A stretch of DNA of 64,000 bases from an uncultured Lachnospiraceae bacterium (GCA_949743325.1 CATJTQ010000089.1:62001-126000); one strand, 5' to 3'; shown: positions 8,553 through 19,159, counted from the first letter of the stretch. Notes: generated by a model not told the origin, from the sequence alone. Translations and numbers: made by a program.

Positions 8553-9875
8553 TTACAGCTGTGATGTTACAAAAATATCATATATGGCCTTAATTGCTGT
8601 CTTAAAGTCTCCATCATCTACACCGATTATTATATTCAGTTCGCTTGAGCCCTGATCTATCATCTTTATATTTACATTGGCGTGGGCTAAAGCAGCGAAT
8701 ATTCTTCCCGCTGTACCTCGTGTTGACTTCATTCCGCGTCCAACTACAGCGATTAGCGCTATATTAGTATATAGATCAATCTGATCTGCATGAGTCTGTT
8801 TCTGCAGTTCTGCGAGTATCTGCTGCTCTCTGCCTTCAAAATCTTTCTGATTAACTAATATTGACATTGTATCTATTCCTGAAGGCATATGTTCAAATGA
8901 TACCCCATATTTTTCAAATACTCCGAGCGCCTTCCTGCCAAAACCAATCTCTGAATTCATCATATCTTTCTCTATATTAACTGCAACAAACCCCTGAACA
9001 CCTGCAATTCCTGTAATTGTATATTCAGGTGAATGACAAGTGTTGGCTACAATCATTGTTCCAGGAGCAGAAGGATCATTTGTATTTCTTATATTAATCG
9101 GAATCCCTGCCTGTCTAACCGGAAAAATCGCATCTTCATGGAGAACGGTTGCACCCATATAAGACAACTCCCGCAGTTCTCTGTATGTAATCATTGTAAT
9201 AACTTTTGGATTTCGTATTATCCTTGGATCTGCTACAAGAAAACCTGATACATCGGTCCAGTTCTCATAAAGGTCTGCCGACGCAGCTTTAGCGACAAGC
9301 GAACCTGTAATATCTGAGCCGCCTCGGGAAAATGTCTTTACCTTCTTACCGCCAATTGAACCATAAAATCCCGGAACTACAGCATTTTTTACATTTTTTA
9401 ATCTATTTGACAATGCCTTATTTGTCTCTTCAGGCAAAAATGTCCCATCCTCATCAAAGAAAATTACTTCTGCTGAATCTATAAATTCATAGTCTAAATA
9501 TGCAGCCATCACAAGGCCATTGAGATATTCTCCTCTGGAAGCTGCATAATCTCTACCTGCACCAGACTTAAACTCTTCTTCTATTTTTTTAAACTCATCA
9601 TCTAAATTAAGTTTTAGGGAAAGACCTTTTATAATATCATCGTATCTTGCCTTTATTGATTTCAATTGCCCGCTGAATTCTTTGTTTTCCTCTGCAAGCT
9701 CATAACAGCTGTAAAGCATGTCTGTTACTTTAGTGTCATCAGAAAATCTCTTTCCTGGAGCACTAGGCACAACAAATTTTCTTGCTGGGTTTTCCTTTAT
9801 TATTTTTCCTACTTTCTTAAACTGTTCAGCACTTGCCAGTGAACTTCCGCCAAACTTAACAACTATTTTTTCCAT
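8553..9875 (-). CDS. lysC: Aspartate kinase
   Basis: Phosphorylates L-aspartate, the first step to lysine, threonine, methionine and diaminopimelate. The 440-residue protein has the N-terminal KFGGSS nucleotide-binding motif (7-12), a kinase domain with FSRGGSDITG near residue 190, and C-terminal tandem ACT domains from about 300 (for example VAVNIEKDMMN and IALIAVVGRGM) for allosteric control. Length is normal. It stands alone between the sortase operon and the divergent rqcH. I looked for a lysine riboswitch or T-box in its 5' region and saw none. Confidence 0.95.
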   Translation of the reverse strand: MEKIVVKFGGSSLASAEQFKKVGKIIKENPARKFVVPSAPGKRFSDDTKVTDMLYSCYELAEENKEFSGQLKSIKARYDDIIKGLSLKLNLDDEFKKIEEEFKSGAGRDYAASRGEYLNGLVMAAYLDYEFIDSAEVIFFDEDGTFLPEETNKALSNRLKNVKNAVVPGFYGSIGGKKVKTFSRGGSDITGSLVAKAASADLYENWTDVSGFLVADPRIIRNPKVITMITYRELRELSYMGATVLHEDAIFPVRQAGIPINIRNTNDPSAPGTMIVANTCHSPEYTITGIAGVQGFVAVNIEKDMMNSEIGFGRKALGVFEKYGVSFEHMPSGIDTMSILVNQKDFEGREQQILAELQKQTHADQIDLYTNIALIAVVGRGMKSTRGTAGRIFAALAHANVNIKMIDQGSSELNIIIGVDDGDFKTAIKAIYDIFVTSQL

Positions 9876-10190
9876 GAAATTATACCTACCTTCTTAACTT
9901 ATAAACTCTAACTATTATAAAATACAACATATTCAGAAAATATCAAGTAGTTTTATAAAATTTTTTACACTAATTCTCTATTTAATATTATAAATATAGA
10001 CTTTAATAATTGTAACACATATTAGACAGTTTATGTCAATGGTAAAATTAATATCTCTATTTACATCTGCAATTTCATTTTCACTTAATAAGTCAACATT
10101 TTTTAGTTGAAAAAATTATTTATTTTTGATATTGTAAAAAATAGTAATTTATTATTGTTTACAACATTATTTGAAAGAAGGAGACTAACC
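9876..10190. other. Divergent intergenic region lysC / rqcH
   Basis: 315 bp, very AT-rich. It holds the rqcH promoter (10107-10135) and AAGGAG at 10178-10183. I see no structured RNA and no clear hexamer pair for lysC, although TTGACA at about 10035 on the minus strand has a poor -10 match 18-19 bp away. Confidence 0.6.
10107..10135 (+). promoter_or_regulatory. Promoter of rqcH
   Basis: TTGAAA (10107-10112) and TATTGT (10130-10135) are separated by 17 bp, 55 bp before the ATG at 10191. Confidence 0.55.
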
Positions 10191-11933
10191 ATGGCTTTTG
10201 ACGGAATAACAGTTGCCGCTTTAGTACAAGAATTTAACAGTGTGCTTGACCTCTCAAACACACGTATTGCCAAAATAGCGCAGCCTGAAAATGATGAATT
10301 ATTATTAACTTTAAAATCTAACCGGGAACAAAAACGCCTTCTTATATCTGCCAGCGCTTCACTTCCTCTTATTTATATTACTGAACACAACAAAACAAGT
10401 CCTCTTACGGCACCAAACTTTTGTATGCTTCTTAGAAAACATATTTTAAATGCAAAAATTATTTCCATTACACAACCCTCACTTGAAAGAATTATAGATT
10501 TTGAAATTGAGCATTTAAATGAACTGGGCGATTTATGCAAAAAACATTTAATTGTAGAAATAATGGGAAAGCACAGCAATATTATTTTCTGTGATGATAA
10601 AATGAATATTATTGATAGTATAAAACATATTTCAGCTCAAATTTCGTCTGTCAGAGAGGTACTGCCGGGAAGACCTTATTTTATTGCTGACACTACACAC
10701 AAGAATAATCCTCTCACTACTGATGCTAATATATTTTACAATACTATATACAACAAAAATGTTTCTTTAGCCAAAGCTTTATACACATCCTTTACAGGCA
10801 TTAGTCCGCTTATTGCTGAAGAGCTTGTTCATATAAGCGGACTAAATGCTGAGACAGCCGCCAAAGACATCACAGATATAGAAAAAAAACATTTTTATTC
10901 TATTTTTAGTCAGATGATATCCACTATAAAAGAGGGAAATTTTAAACCTGAAATTATTTATAATAATAAAGAACCATTAGAATTTAGTGCTGTACCGCTT
11001 GAAAGTTACCATTTATATGAGAAGAGAAAAAATGAAAGTATATCATATATTCTTGAGACATACTATGCAGATAAAAGTATCTATACAAGAATAAGGCAGA
11101 AATCTTCAGACTTAAGAAGGATAGTAATGACTGCACTAGAAAGAAACAGAAAAAAACTTTCTATCCAGGAAAAACAATTAAATGATACCAAAAAGAGAGA
11201 TAAATATAAAGTATACGGTGAACTTATACACACATACGGCTATGGAATACCTGAGAGCAGCTCTTCTTTTGAAGCACTTAACTACTATACTGATGAAACT
11301 ATAACAATTCCTCTTGACAAAGATTTAAGTCCAACAGAAAATGCAAAAAAATATTTTGAGCGATACAACAAGTTAAAGAGAACATTTGAATCTGTAACTG
11401 AACAAATTAAGCTTACAAAAAGTGAGATAGAGCACCTTGAGAGTATTGCTATGTCACTAGATATTGCTCTTAGCGAAGACGACCTTATGCAGATTCGTGA
11501 AGAGCTGGTTGAATATAATTATATTAAAAAACATAGAAGCGGAAAAAAACAAAAGATAAAGAGCAAACCATTCCACTACCTATCAAGTGATGGACACCAT
11601 ATATATGTCGGAAAAAATAATTATCAAAATGAAGAACTGACATTTCAGTTTGCCAATGGCTCTGACTGGTGGTTTCACGCCAAAGGAATTGCCGGATCCC
11701 ATGTTATTGTTAAATCAAATTCAGAAGAACTATCTGATAATGTTTTTGAGGAGGCCGGAAAACTGGCAGCTTATTATTCAAAAGCAAGAGGCGGAGACAA
11801 AATAGAAATTGACTACACATTAAAAAAGAATGTGAAAAAACCGACAGGTCAGGCTCCCGGTTTCGTAATTTATCATACAAACTATTCTCTTGTTATAGAT
11901 TCAGATATTTCAGAATTAACATTAATTGAATAA
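10191..11933 (+). CDS. rqcH: RqcH-type NFACT protein (ribosome quality control, Ala-tailing)
   Basis: Rqc2/NEMF homologue: binds stalled 50S subunits with peptidyl-tRNA and directs C-terminal alanine tails for degradation. 580 residues with NFACT-N (starts MAFDGITVAALVQEF), a helix-hairpin region, a coiled coil (about 300-440) and the C-terminal NFACT-R domain with DWWFHAKGIAGSHVI. Older annotation calls this family fibronectin-binding protein. The start at 10191 is chosen because AAGGAG precedes it and because the in-frame ATG at 10107 lies inside the promoter. Monocistronic on the plus strand; the 203 bp to the convergent glyS show no clear terminator. Confidence 0.93.
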   Translation: MAFDGITVAALVQEFNSVLDLSNTRIAKIAQPENDELLLTLKSNREQKRLLISASASLPLIYITEHNKTSPLTAPNFCMLLRKHILNAKIISITQPSLERIIDFEIEHLNELGDLCKKHLIVEIMGKHSNIIFCDDKMNIIDSIKHISAQISSVREVLPGRPYFIADTTHKNNPLTTDANIFYNTIYNKNVSLAKALYTSFTGISPLIAEELVHISGLNAETAAKDITDIEKKHFYSIFSQMISTIKEGNFKPEIIYNNKEPLEFSAVPLESYHLYEKRKNESISYILETYYADKSIYTRIRQKSSDLRRIVMTALERNRKKLSIQEKQLNDTKKRDKYKVYGELIHTYGYGIPESSSSFEALNYYTDETITIPLDKDLSPTENAKKYFERYNKLKRTFESVTEQIKLTKSEIEHLESIAMSLDIALSEDDLMQIREELVEYNYIKKHRSGKKQKIKSKPFHYLSSDGHHIYVGKNNYQNEELTFQFANGSDWWFHAKGIAGSHVIVKSNSEELSDNVFEEAGKLAAYYSKARGGDKIEIDYTLKKNVKKPTGQAPGFVIYHTNYSLVIDSDISELTLIE

Positions 11934-12136
11934 ATATACCTGTAAAAAAACTATTAAAATTGGGGCTATCGGAAAATAATTGTACTCTCACAAAATATTA
12001 TCCAATATCCCCTTACTCTGAAAAATTTCTATAAATATTTATTTTTTCTTATGCAATTTCCAAATCTTCAAATTTTTATTTTCTTACATCTCTAATTGTT
12101 CACCACAGTTATCTTTTTCCTATAAAAGAATAAATA

Positions 12137-13534
12137 CTACCAGCTAAATTTTTCTGCAAAATAGGAAGCTAAATCCTCAATTTTTACTCTTTCCTGTTCC
12201 ATAGTATCTCTGTCACGAACAGTAACTGCGCCGTCGTTTTCAGTCTCAAAATCATATGTAACACAGAAAGGTGTTCCTATCTCATCCTGTCTTCTGTATC
12301 TCTTTCCAATATTTCCGCGGTCATCATACTCACAATTATAAAGTTTTGAGAGCTGAGCATAAACTTCCTCAGCGCCGTCTTTTAATTTCTTAGATAATGG
12401 CAGCACACCTATTTTAACAGGTGCAAGAGCAGGATGGAAATGAAGCACTGTTCTCATATCTGGTTTATCTTCAGTTCCGATATTCTCCTCATCATAAGCA
12501 GAACATAAAAATGCTAAAACCACACGGTCAGCACCTAAAGATGGCTCTATAACATATGGTACATAACGCTCATTTTTCTCGTCATCGAAATATGACATAT
12601 CTTCTTTGGATACTTCCTGATGCTGAGTTAAATCATAATCAGTACGATCTGCAATTCCCCAAAGCTCGCCCCAACCAAATGGGAATAAAAATTCAATATC
12701 AGTAGTTCCCTTGCTGTAGAAACAAAGTTCTTCCGGTGAATGATCTCTTGCTCTCATCTCATCATCTTTCATACCAAGAGATTTCAGCCAGTCTATACAA
12801 AAGCCTCTCCAATATTTAAACCACTCTAAATCTGTTCCAGGTTCACAGAAAAACTCTAACTCCATCTGTTCAAATTCTCTTGTGCGGAATGTAAAATTAC
12901 CAGGTGTAATTTCATTTCTGAAAGACTTACCAATCTGACCAATTCCAAATGGAATTTTCTTTCTTGATGTTCTCTGAACATTTTTAAAGTTTACAAAAAT
13001 ACCCTGAGCCGTCTCAGGACGAAGATATACTGTATTTTTAGCATCTTCTGTTACGCCCTGAAAAGTCTTAAACATTAAGTTAAACTGACGAATATCTGTA
13101 AAATTATGTTTTCCGCAGCTTGGACAGCAAATTTTCTTATCTTCTATATATTCTTTCATTTTTTCATGACTCCACGCATCGACCGCTTCGTCAAATTCAA
13201 TACCATTTTCTTCATTGAAATCTTCTATTAATTTATCAGCCCTAAATCTCTCATGACATTCTTTACAATCCATAAGCGGGTCTGAAAAGCCACCGAGATG
13301 ACCTGATGCAACCCATGTCTGAGGATTCATTAATATTGCACAGTCAACTCCTACATTGTAAGGGTTTTCTTGAATAAATTTCTGCCACCAAGCCTTCTTA
13401 ACATTATTTTTAAGCTCAACACCGAGATTTCCGTAATCCCATGTGTTTGCCAGACCTCCATAAATCTCAGAACCAGGATATACAAAACCTCTCGCTTTTG
13501 CTAACGCCACAATTTTGTCCATTGTCTTTTCCAT
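12137..13534 (-). CDS. glyS: Glycyl-tRNA synthetase, single-chain (alpha2) type
   Basis: Charges tRNA-Gly. The 465-residue class II enzyme has the archaeal/eukaryal-type layout, with catalytic-core motifs [15 protein letters not shown] (motif 2 region), [16 protein letters not shown] and the motif 3 region [14 protein letters not shown], followed by an anticodon-binding domain ([10 protein letters not shown] onwards). It is not the GlyQ/GlyS heterotetramer found at the same chromosomal position in Bacillus. Gap to the upstream lipoprotein gene is 19 bp, so it is the last gene of the era-yqzL-recO-lipoprotein-glyS operon. No T-box is visible directly upstream. Confidence 0.95.
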   Translation of the reverse strand: MEKTMDKIVALAKARGFVYPGSEIYGGLANTWDYGNLGVELKNNVKKAWWQKFIQENPYNVGVDCAILMNPQTWVASGHLGGFSDPLMDCKECHERFRADKLIEDFNEENGIEFDEAVDAWSHEKMKEYIEDKKICCPSCGKHNFTDIRQFNLMFKTFQGVTEDAKNTVYLRPETAQGIFVNFKNVQRTSRKKIPFGIGQIGKSFRNEITPGNFTFRTREFEQMELEFFCEPGTDLEWFKYWRGFCIDWLKSLGMKDDEMRARDHSPEELCFYSKGTTDIEFLFPFGWGELWGIADRTDYDLTQHQEVSKEDMSYFDDEKNERYVPYVIEPSLGADRVVLAFLCSAYDEENIGTEDKPDMRTVLHFHPALAPVKIGVLPLSKKLKDGAEEVYAQLSKLYNCEYDDRGNIGKRYRRQDEIGTPFCVTYDFETENDGAVTVRDRDTMEQERVKIEDLASYFAEKFSW

Positions 13535-13553
13535 TTTGTCTCTACCTCACATT

Positions 13554-14156
13554 CTATTTTTTATAAATAATATATGCCAGACTATCCGCATCTTCTTTCT
13601 TTATATCTATATCAGCAGTCTTTTTATTGCCGCTGACTTTTACATTATCACTCGCATATAAAATTTTAAAATCTGTACTAATCTTCTGATTTTCTGACAA
13701 TATTACAACACAATACTTATTACTTCCATCAAGCTCGTCCACTGTAATCGAAGGTTTCTTATCAGTACTTATATATTCCCCGTCAAATGTATAACCTTGC
13801 GACTGAGCCTCAGAAATAGTACCTTGAAAAGCGTCTACTTTGTTAAAACCAGAATATGATGCTATAGAATCATATTTCATGCTTACTCTAGCTTTTTTAT
13901 CTTCTATCTCTAAATTTTCCATACTTATAGACGCATCCTTATTGATTGATTTAAAATCCTTAATTTCATCGTTTATATCAGATTTTAAATCCTTCTCATC
14001 AAAAAAGCTCTCATCCCAAGACTCTACTATTGCTTCTGTCACTTCTCCATTTTTCTCTATGTAAAGAGTAGTCTCTGCCGCTTTATCTTTCTTACCGCAC
14101 CCGACCGCTAATAACGCTGTAAACAATACAAGTGCTGCAATCTTTTTATTCTTCAT
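13554..14156 (-). CDS. Uncharacterised lipoprotein
   Basis: 200 residues with a lipoprotein signal ending in AVGC (Cys20) and a lysine-rich start to the mature chain. The remainder is rich in Asp, Lys and Ser and has no cysteine apart from the lipidated one and one near residue 148. It lies between recO and glyS in a tight minus-strand run (19 bp before glyS, 52 bp after recO). The family is not recognised; similar membrane-anchored proteins occur in Lachnospiraceae. A surface role is inferred only from the lipobox. Confidence 0.75.
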   Translation of the reverse strand: MKNKKIAALVLFTALLAVGCGKKDKAAETTLYIEKNGEVTEAIVESWDESFFDEKDLKSDINDEIKDFKSINKDASISMENLEIEDKKARVSMKYDSIASYSGFNKVDAFQGTISEAQSQGYTFDGEYISTDKKPSITVDELDGSNKYCVVILSENQKISTDFKILYASDNVKVSGNKKTADIDIKKEDADSLAYIIYKK

Positions 14157-14208
14157 AATATTACTCCTCCATAAAAACTACTGCGTATTGTAGTATAGTA
14201 CACTCACT

Positions 14209-14949
14209 TTATTCTGTCAAGAAAACCTCCGACTTAAAAGTATAATTTACCATTATTCTTCTATATTCATCCATCATCTTCTTAAACTCTAAATATACTT
14301 CATTGCTGACTTTAAAACAATATAATCTTGACAATGACGCACTTATTATATACTGCAGTGTATATATAGTTGAGGGACCAAGCGGTATATTTTTCATATC
14401 GGCACAGGATTGATGGACTACACATTTTCTAATCAATGAGAAATATCCATTCTCCACATCTTCCTGGCAATTAAAACATTTGTATACTTCCGGTGCTTCC
14501 CCGTTTATCGTAAACATTTTAAGTTCAAAAATATACCGTACAAGTTTATCAGGAATTTCTTCATTAATCAGAGCCTTAAAACTTTGATACAAAAGATTTA
14601 AATAATCAGTGCAATCCATATTCTCCATTGCAAAATATGATACAAATTCTAAAAAATAAAATGCATAACAGCTTTTATTATATTCTTCCATAAGCTCTCT
14701 GAAATAGTTATCACACCGTACACTTTTTAGTCTGTATGCTCCCCTTGTGCTCACTATGGAAAACTCACCACATACAAACGGATTGGCTGCAGCAATAAAA
14801 GGGGATTTCTGACGCTTAGCACCATATGCAAAAACTGTTATTTTTCCAAGCTGTTTCGTCAAAAGCACTAATCTTTTATCAGCCTCGCCTAAATCCATAG
14901 TAGATAAAATAATACCATTAACAATTATATCCTGTGCCTTTATACCCAT
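14209..14949 (-). CDS. recO: DNA repair protein RecO
   Basis: Recombination mediator of the RecFOR pathway: displaces SSB and loads RecA on gaps. 246 residues with an N-terminal OB-fold (IVLSTMDLGEADKRLVLLTK-like opening) and a helical C-terminal part with a zinc site, CFNC followed by CVVHQSC (about 160-180). Normal length. Only 10 bp separate it from the upstream yqzL-like gene, and it follows era as in Bacillus. Confidence 0.93.
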   Translation of the reverse strand: MGIKAQDIIVNGIILSTMDLGEADKRLVLLTKQLGKITVFAYGAKRQKSPFIAAANPFVCGEFSIVSTRGAYRLKSVRCDNYFRELMEEYNKSCYAFYFLEFVSYFAMENMDCTDYLNLLYQSFKALINEEIPDKLVRYIFELKMFTINGEAPEVYKCFNCQEDVENGYFSLIRKCVVHQSCADMKNIPLGPSTIYTLQYIISASLSRLYCFKVSNEVYLEFKKMMDEYRRIMVNYTFKSEVFLTE

Positions 14950-14959
14950 CCTCTGTCTC

Positions 14960-15145
14960 CTAATTAACAGTTGAACAGCTGTATGCCTCCTTATTTAACA
15001 CAAAACTTGAATCAGTTGTATTATCATCAATAGTTTCTTCTTTATTATCTCTTACTGCTTCCACCATTTTGTAGTTTAAATAATCAGAAACAAGTCCGCT
15101 CATCTGAAATTTATTCCACAAATTTCTATCTTTTTCGATGTTCAT
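14960..15145 (-). CDS. YqzL-like small protein between era and recO, extended
   Basis: 61 residues. Residues 8-27 (N-L-W-N-K-F...S-G-x-x-x-x-Y-L-x-Y-K) match the short YqzL protein found at the same place in Bacillus, which has W-x-x-F-x-x-x-G and Y-L-x-x-K at the same spacing. About 30 acidic/polar residues are added at the C-terminus. The good GGAGGC site and the conserved position argue for a real gene. Function of the family is unknown. Confidence 0.65.
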   Translation of the reverse strand: MNIEKDRNLWNKFQMSGLVSDYLNYKMVEAVRDNKEETIDDNTTDSSFVLNKEAYSCSTVN

Positions 15146-15236
15146 TCGCCAGCCTCCTACAAATATCTTTGTATTAACTAGCTTTTACAATGCGCATTTT
15201 ACTATACTATGAAATAGATACCATTTTATATTTATA

Positions 15237-16139
15237 TTATAATTTTTTCTCATCATAGCCGAAATTTTTAAGAAATATATCACTGTCACGCCATTCTTTG
15301 CGAACCTTAACCCAAAGCTTTAGGTTAACTTTCTGTTCAAGCATTTTCTCAAGTTCAAATCTGGCTGTACTGCCGATTTTCTTTAACATACTTCCTCCCT
15401 TGCCTATAATAATACCTTTGTGTGATTCTCTCTCACAGACAATGTTGGCTTCAATATCCATAAGCCCATTTTTACGCTCTTTCATTTTCTCAACAGTGAC
15501 TGCTATACCATGAGGAATTTCCTCATTCAGACAATAGAGAGCTTTTTCTCTGACAATTTCAGCTGCAATCTGTCTCATCGGCTGATCTGTTACCATATCC
15601 TCATCATAAAACATAGGTCCTTCTTTCAAATATGAAAATATAACATCAATAACCGTATCTGTGTTATCACCGTTTCTTGCAGAAATAGGAATTATATCTG
15701 CAAAATCGTATACTTTCCTAAACTTATCAATTACTGGAAGTACCTCCTCACGCTTTATCCTGTCAATTTTATTTATAATTAGAATAACTGGAACCTTAAC
15801 GCCTTTTAACATCTCAGCGATATGCATATCTCCACCGCCGATATAAGGTTCTGCCTCGACAAGCCAAAGAATTATATCCACTTCCTCAAAAGTATTTTTT
15901 GCAGATTTTACCATATACTCACCAAGCTTATTTTTAGCTTTATGAAGCCCAGGCGTATCAAGAAAAATAATCTGGCCTTCCTTACATGTATATATAGTCT
16001 GTATTTTATTCCTTGTAGTTTGAGGTTTATTTGAAGTAATAGCAATCTTCTGCCCTATCAGCTGATTCATAAGTGTAGATTTCCCTACATTAGGTCTTCC
16101 AATTAATGTCACAAAACCAGATTTAAATTGTTTATTCAC
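15237..16139 (-). CDS. era: GTPase Era
   Basis: Essential GTPase in 16S rRNA maturation and 30S assembly. 300 residues: G1 GRPNVGKST (about 12-20), G3 DTPGLHKAKN, G4 NKID, and a C-terminal KH domain with IIIGKGGSMLKKIG that binds the 3' end of 16S rRNA. GTG start behind AAAGGAG. First gene of the era-yqzL-recO-lipoprotein-glyS group. Confidence 0.96.
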   Translation of the reverse strand: MNKQFKSGFVTLIGRPNVGKSTLMNQLIGQKIAITSNKPQTTRNKIQTIYTCKEGQIIFLDTPGLHKAKNKLGEYMVKSAKNTFEEVDIILWLVEAEPYIGGGDMHIAEMLKGVKVPVILIINKIDRIKREEVLPVIDKFRKVYDFADIIPISARNGDNTDTVIDVIFSYLKEGPMFYDEDMVTDQPMRQIAAEIVREKALYCLNEEIPHGIAVTVEKMKERKNGLMDIEANIVCERESHKGIIIGKGGSMLKKIGSTARFELEKMLEQKVNLKLWVKVRKEWRDSDIFLKNFGYDEKKL

Positions 16140-16211
16140 AGTATTCTCCTTTGTTAAATCTTATATTAGCAATACACTTTGATGTTCTATTACAATTTAT
16201 CATTGATTATA

Positions 16212-19121
16212 CTAAATATTTTCTATATTGAAAAACATATTTTTATTTTCTTCAATTATTTCCTCATTTCCAAGTACGCAGAAATAATCATCTTCCATAA
16301 AAGCTTCTATATACTTTGCCATCTGATGTATTTTTTCCAAATCAGTGCCAAGAACCTCATCTCTCTCCTTCTGCAGCATCTCTTCAGTAATTCCCTGCAT
16401 ATATGCAGCAAATGATCTGGCACCTTTATTAGCAGGAGTAAGTGGTGTGTCTAAATCGCTTACAGTTCCTATAATAAATTTTGTCATTGCTCTGTCATCA
16501 AACTGACTGTTGGCAATAAATCCAGCTGCTTTTTCGTACACTTCATTTGTTCTTGCAAGATTTGGGTCTCTGTATGATACAAAATATGCATCACCGGTTC
16601 TCTTAAATGAATTCATGCACCCATAAGCGCCGCCCAACACTCGGACCTGATTCCACAAATACTCATATGATATAATATTTTTAAGAACTCTCAAGTAACC
16701 TGTATACTCTAATCCCTTTTCAGCAAAATTACCGCATCTGGCAACATACTGCACTTGTGAAGCCATCTTAAATCCTTCATTTCTCTTATTTAATACCAAA
16801 TTAACATTCTGTTTATCATAAATATCACTAGACAGACTGGAAACAAATCTTTTTAACTGAACTTCTAATACATCATAGCCCTCTTCTTCTGATGTAAAAT
16901 CAACGAATAATGTACCTGATGTAAATATTTTATCAATTACCTGCTGCAGCTTTTTTCTTACCTCATCCTTTTTATTCTCAAAATCAGACTCTATATCTTT
17001 TATAAATCTATAAAATCCTATACCGTCAGTATAATCTGAAAATGCTGAATTCTTAGAAAAGTATGCCAATGCTCTCGTAACTGCAGAACTGTGACCTGAC
17101 GATTGAATCTGCATCTTCAATTTTGACTCAATCTCTGCTATTATCTCATAAAGTCTCTGATCATCAGAAAGATCAGTGCCATGTATCACCTCGTCAAACG
17201 TCTCGAACACAAATGGAAGCTGAGAGTATAACGCCTTACTTCCGGCAGCAAATATCGTCTTATCATCATCATAGAAATTTCCGTAGTATTTAATTGCAAA
17301 TCCCATACCGCCGCTGTTTCTGTTTATCTCATTACTTAAATCAGTATAATCATGTTTATCTGTATCCATAAAACTCAATACATTTTTCAAAAGCGATGCA
17401 TATATTATCTCTTCTTTGTCAAGACAATCAATATTAAATAACAGCTTCATATAAGCAATTCCATTTGTCTCAATATTATGATACAATACCTTGATACCAT
17501 CAATTTCACGCTCCTCATTTGTCAGAGGTACAATTTCTTTCTTAATATCTGATACTTGAAGAAGCGGAATCTTTTCCAAGTCCTCAGAAGGCGAAGGTTC
17601 CTCCTGATACTTTTTCAATGCCTTAGTCGAAGAAATCAGCTCTTCAATAGCTTTTTCTGACATTGAAGCTTTAAGCTCTGCAAGCTGTTTTGCCAGAGCA
17701 GCTTCCTCCTCTGTATTCAAGCCCTGTTTTGGTTCAACTACAAGACATGTACCATGATTATTATCAATTAAATATTTAGTAATCAATTGTTCAAAATATC
17801 CTGTTCCGTTTAATGATTTTAACTCTTCATACACACTTAACGGCTCCAGCATTGTAAAAGGAAGATCATCACGATAAAGCCAGCTTGAGAACATTTGCAA
17901 ACCATACATAAGTCCCTTTGGATAATTGCCATAATCAGCTTCACGAAATTTAAATTCCATACTGTTTATTGCAGCTTCCACAGATTTTTTATTAAGACCA
18001 TTGGCAACAACCTCTTTGAGTGTATTATTGATGATATTTGTAAACTCTTCTTTCTGGCTTGCATTTGCACCTTTACTTATTATTGTAAAATATGGCTGAC
18101 AGATGTCATCTTCAAAATACCCCATAATATCCTTGCCTACACCCGCCTTTAACAGATTGTTCCTTAACGGAGCCCCTGGTGCAGATAAAAGCGCATAATC
18201 AAGAACAGAAAATGATATTGCAAGCTTTTTATCTGCAATACCTCCTACTGCTTTTGAAAATGCAAGATAAGTATTATCCTTTAATGGCTCTTCCTCAGTT
18301 ATAGGATAAAAACGATGAAGTTGTTTTATTTCTTCAAAAGGATTTTGAACATCGAGTTTTGAATCAACATTAATTTTATCAAAATTTGACAGATACTCTT
18401 TGTCAAGCCAGTCTAATTTCTCGCACATATCCATATCACCATAAAGATAAATAAAACTGTTTGAAGGATGATAATATTTACTGTGAAACTCAAGAAATTC
18501 TTTATATGACAGCTGTGGAATAACTTTTGGATCTCCTCCTGACTCATAGAAATACGCAGTATCTGGATAAAGTGTATTTAAAATTTCTCTCTCAACAATA
18601 CTCTCTGGTGATGAAAAAGCACCTTTCATCTCATTGTACACAACACCATTTATCTTAATATCAGAATCTTTACTTTCAAGTTCATAATGCCAGCCTTCCT
18701 GTCTAAATATCTCATCATGCTCATAAATATTAGGATAAAACACTGCATCCATATACACGCTCATCAAATTCTGGAAATCTTTATCATTGCAGCTGGCAAC
18801 CGGATAAATAGTCTTGTCAGGATATGTCATTGCATTTAAAAATGTATTCAGAGATCCTTTAGCCAACTCAACAAAAGGATCTTTTACAGGATATTTCCTG
18901 GAACCGCAAAGAACAGAATGTTCTAGTATATGCGGAAGACCAGTTGAATCTTTCGGCGGTGTCCTGAAAGCAATTGAGAAAACTTTATTTTCATCATCAT
19001 TTGACAGCAACGCAATTCTTGCACCACTTTTTTTATGTCTTAAGTAGTAACTTTGTGATTTTATATCTTCAATCCACTTTTCTTCTAAAAACTCATATTT
19101 CTCCAAATTTTTAATATCCAT
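16212..19121 (-). CDS. M16C zinc metallopeptidase (presequence protease / insulinase family)
   Basis: 969 residues, a full-length M16C enzyme with two halves that close like a clam. The inverted zinc motif HILEH (64-68) and the distal glutamate Glu164 in VVYNEMKG are present, with the family signature FVELAKGSLNTFLNAMTYPDKT between them. The C-terminal half carries the R-x-x-G-x-A-Y-G-type substrate-grip motif (VRVLGGAYG). Members digest unstructured peptides. No signal peptide, so cytoplasmic. It stands between era and rhaB with a 107-bp 3' distance from the rhaB terminator region; no clear functional link to either. Confidence 0.92.
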   Translation of the reverse strand: MDIKNLEKYEFLEEKWIEDIKSQSYYLRHKKSGARIALLSNDDENKVFSIAFRTPPKDSTGLPHILEHSVLCGSRKYPVKDPFVELAKGSLNTFLNAMTYPDKTIYPVASCNDKDFQNLMSVYMDAVFYPNIYEHDEIFRQEGWHYELESKDSDIKINGVVYNEMKGAFSSPESIVEREILNTLYPDTAYFYESGGDPKVIPQLSYKEFLEFHSKYYHPSNSFIYLYGDMDMCEKLDWLDKEYLSNFDKINVDSKLDVQNPFEEIKQLHRFYPITEEEPLKDNTYLAFSKAVGGIADKKLAISFSVLDYALLSAPGAPLRNNLLKAGVGKDIMGYFEDDICQPYFTIISKGANASQKEEFTNIINNTLKEVVANGLNKKSVEAAINSMEFKFREADYGNYPKGLMYGLQMFSSWLYRDDLPFTMLEPLSVYEELKSLNGTGYFEQLITKYLIDNNHGTCLVVEPKQGLNTEEEAALAKQLAELKASMSEKAIEELISSTKALKKYQEEPSPSEDLEKIPLLQVSDIKKEIVPLTNEEREIDGIKVLYHNIETNGIAYMKLLFNIDCLDKEEIIYASLLKNVLSFMDTDKHDYTDLSNEINRNSGGMGFAIKYYGNFYDDDKTIFAAGSKALYSQLPFVFETFDEVIHGTDLSDDQRLYEIIAEIESKLKMQIQSSGHSSAVTRALAYFSKNSAFSDYTDGIGFYRFIKDIESDFENKKDEVRKKLQQVIDKIFTSGTLFVDFTSEEEGYDVLEVQLKRFVSSLSSDIYDKQNVNLVLNKRNEGFKMASQVQYVARCGNFAEKGLEYTGYLRVLKNIISYEYLWNQVRVLGGAYGCMNSFKRTGDAYFVSYRDPNLARTNEVYEKAAGFIANSQFDDRAMTKFIIGTVSDLDTPLTPANKGARSFAAYMQGITEEMLQKERDEVLGTDLEKIHQMAKYIEAFMEDDYFCVLGNEEIIEENKNMFFNIENI

Positions 19122-19159
19122 AATTTCTCCTAACTAAATTTAATTTCCACAACTTTCTA

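Noticed and set aside
9876..10106. Lysine riboswitch or T-box before aspartate kinase
   Set aside because: The region is almost pure AT-rich sequence without the conserved aptamer or T-box motif.
10107..10190. Longer N-terminus for RqcH
   Set aside because: The upstream ATG lies inside the promoter, and the family starts at MAFDG.
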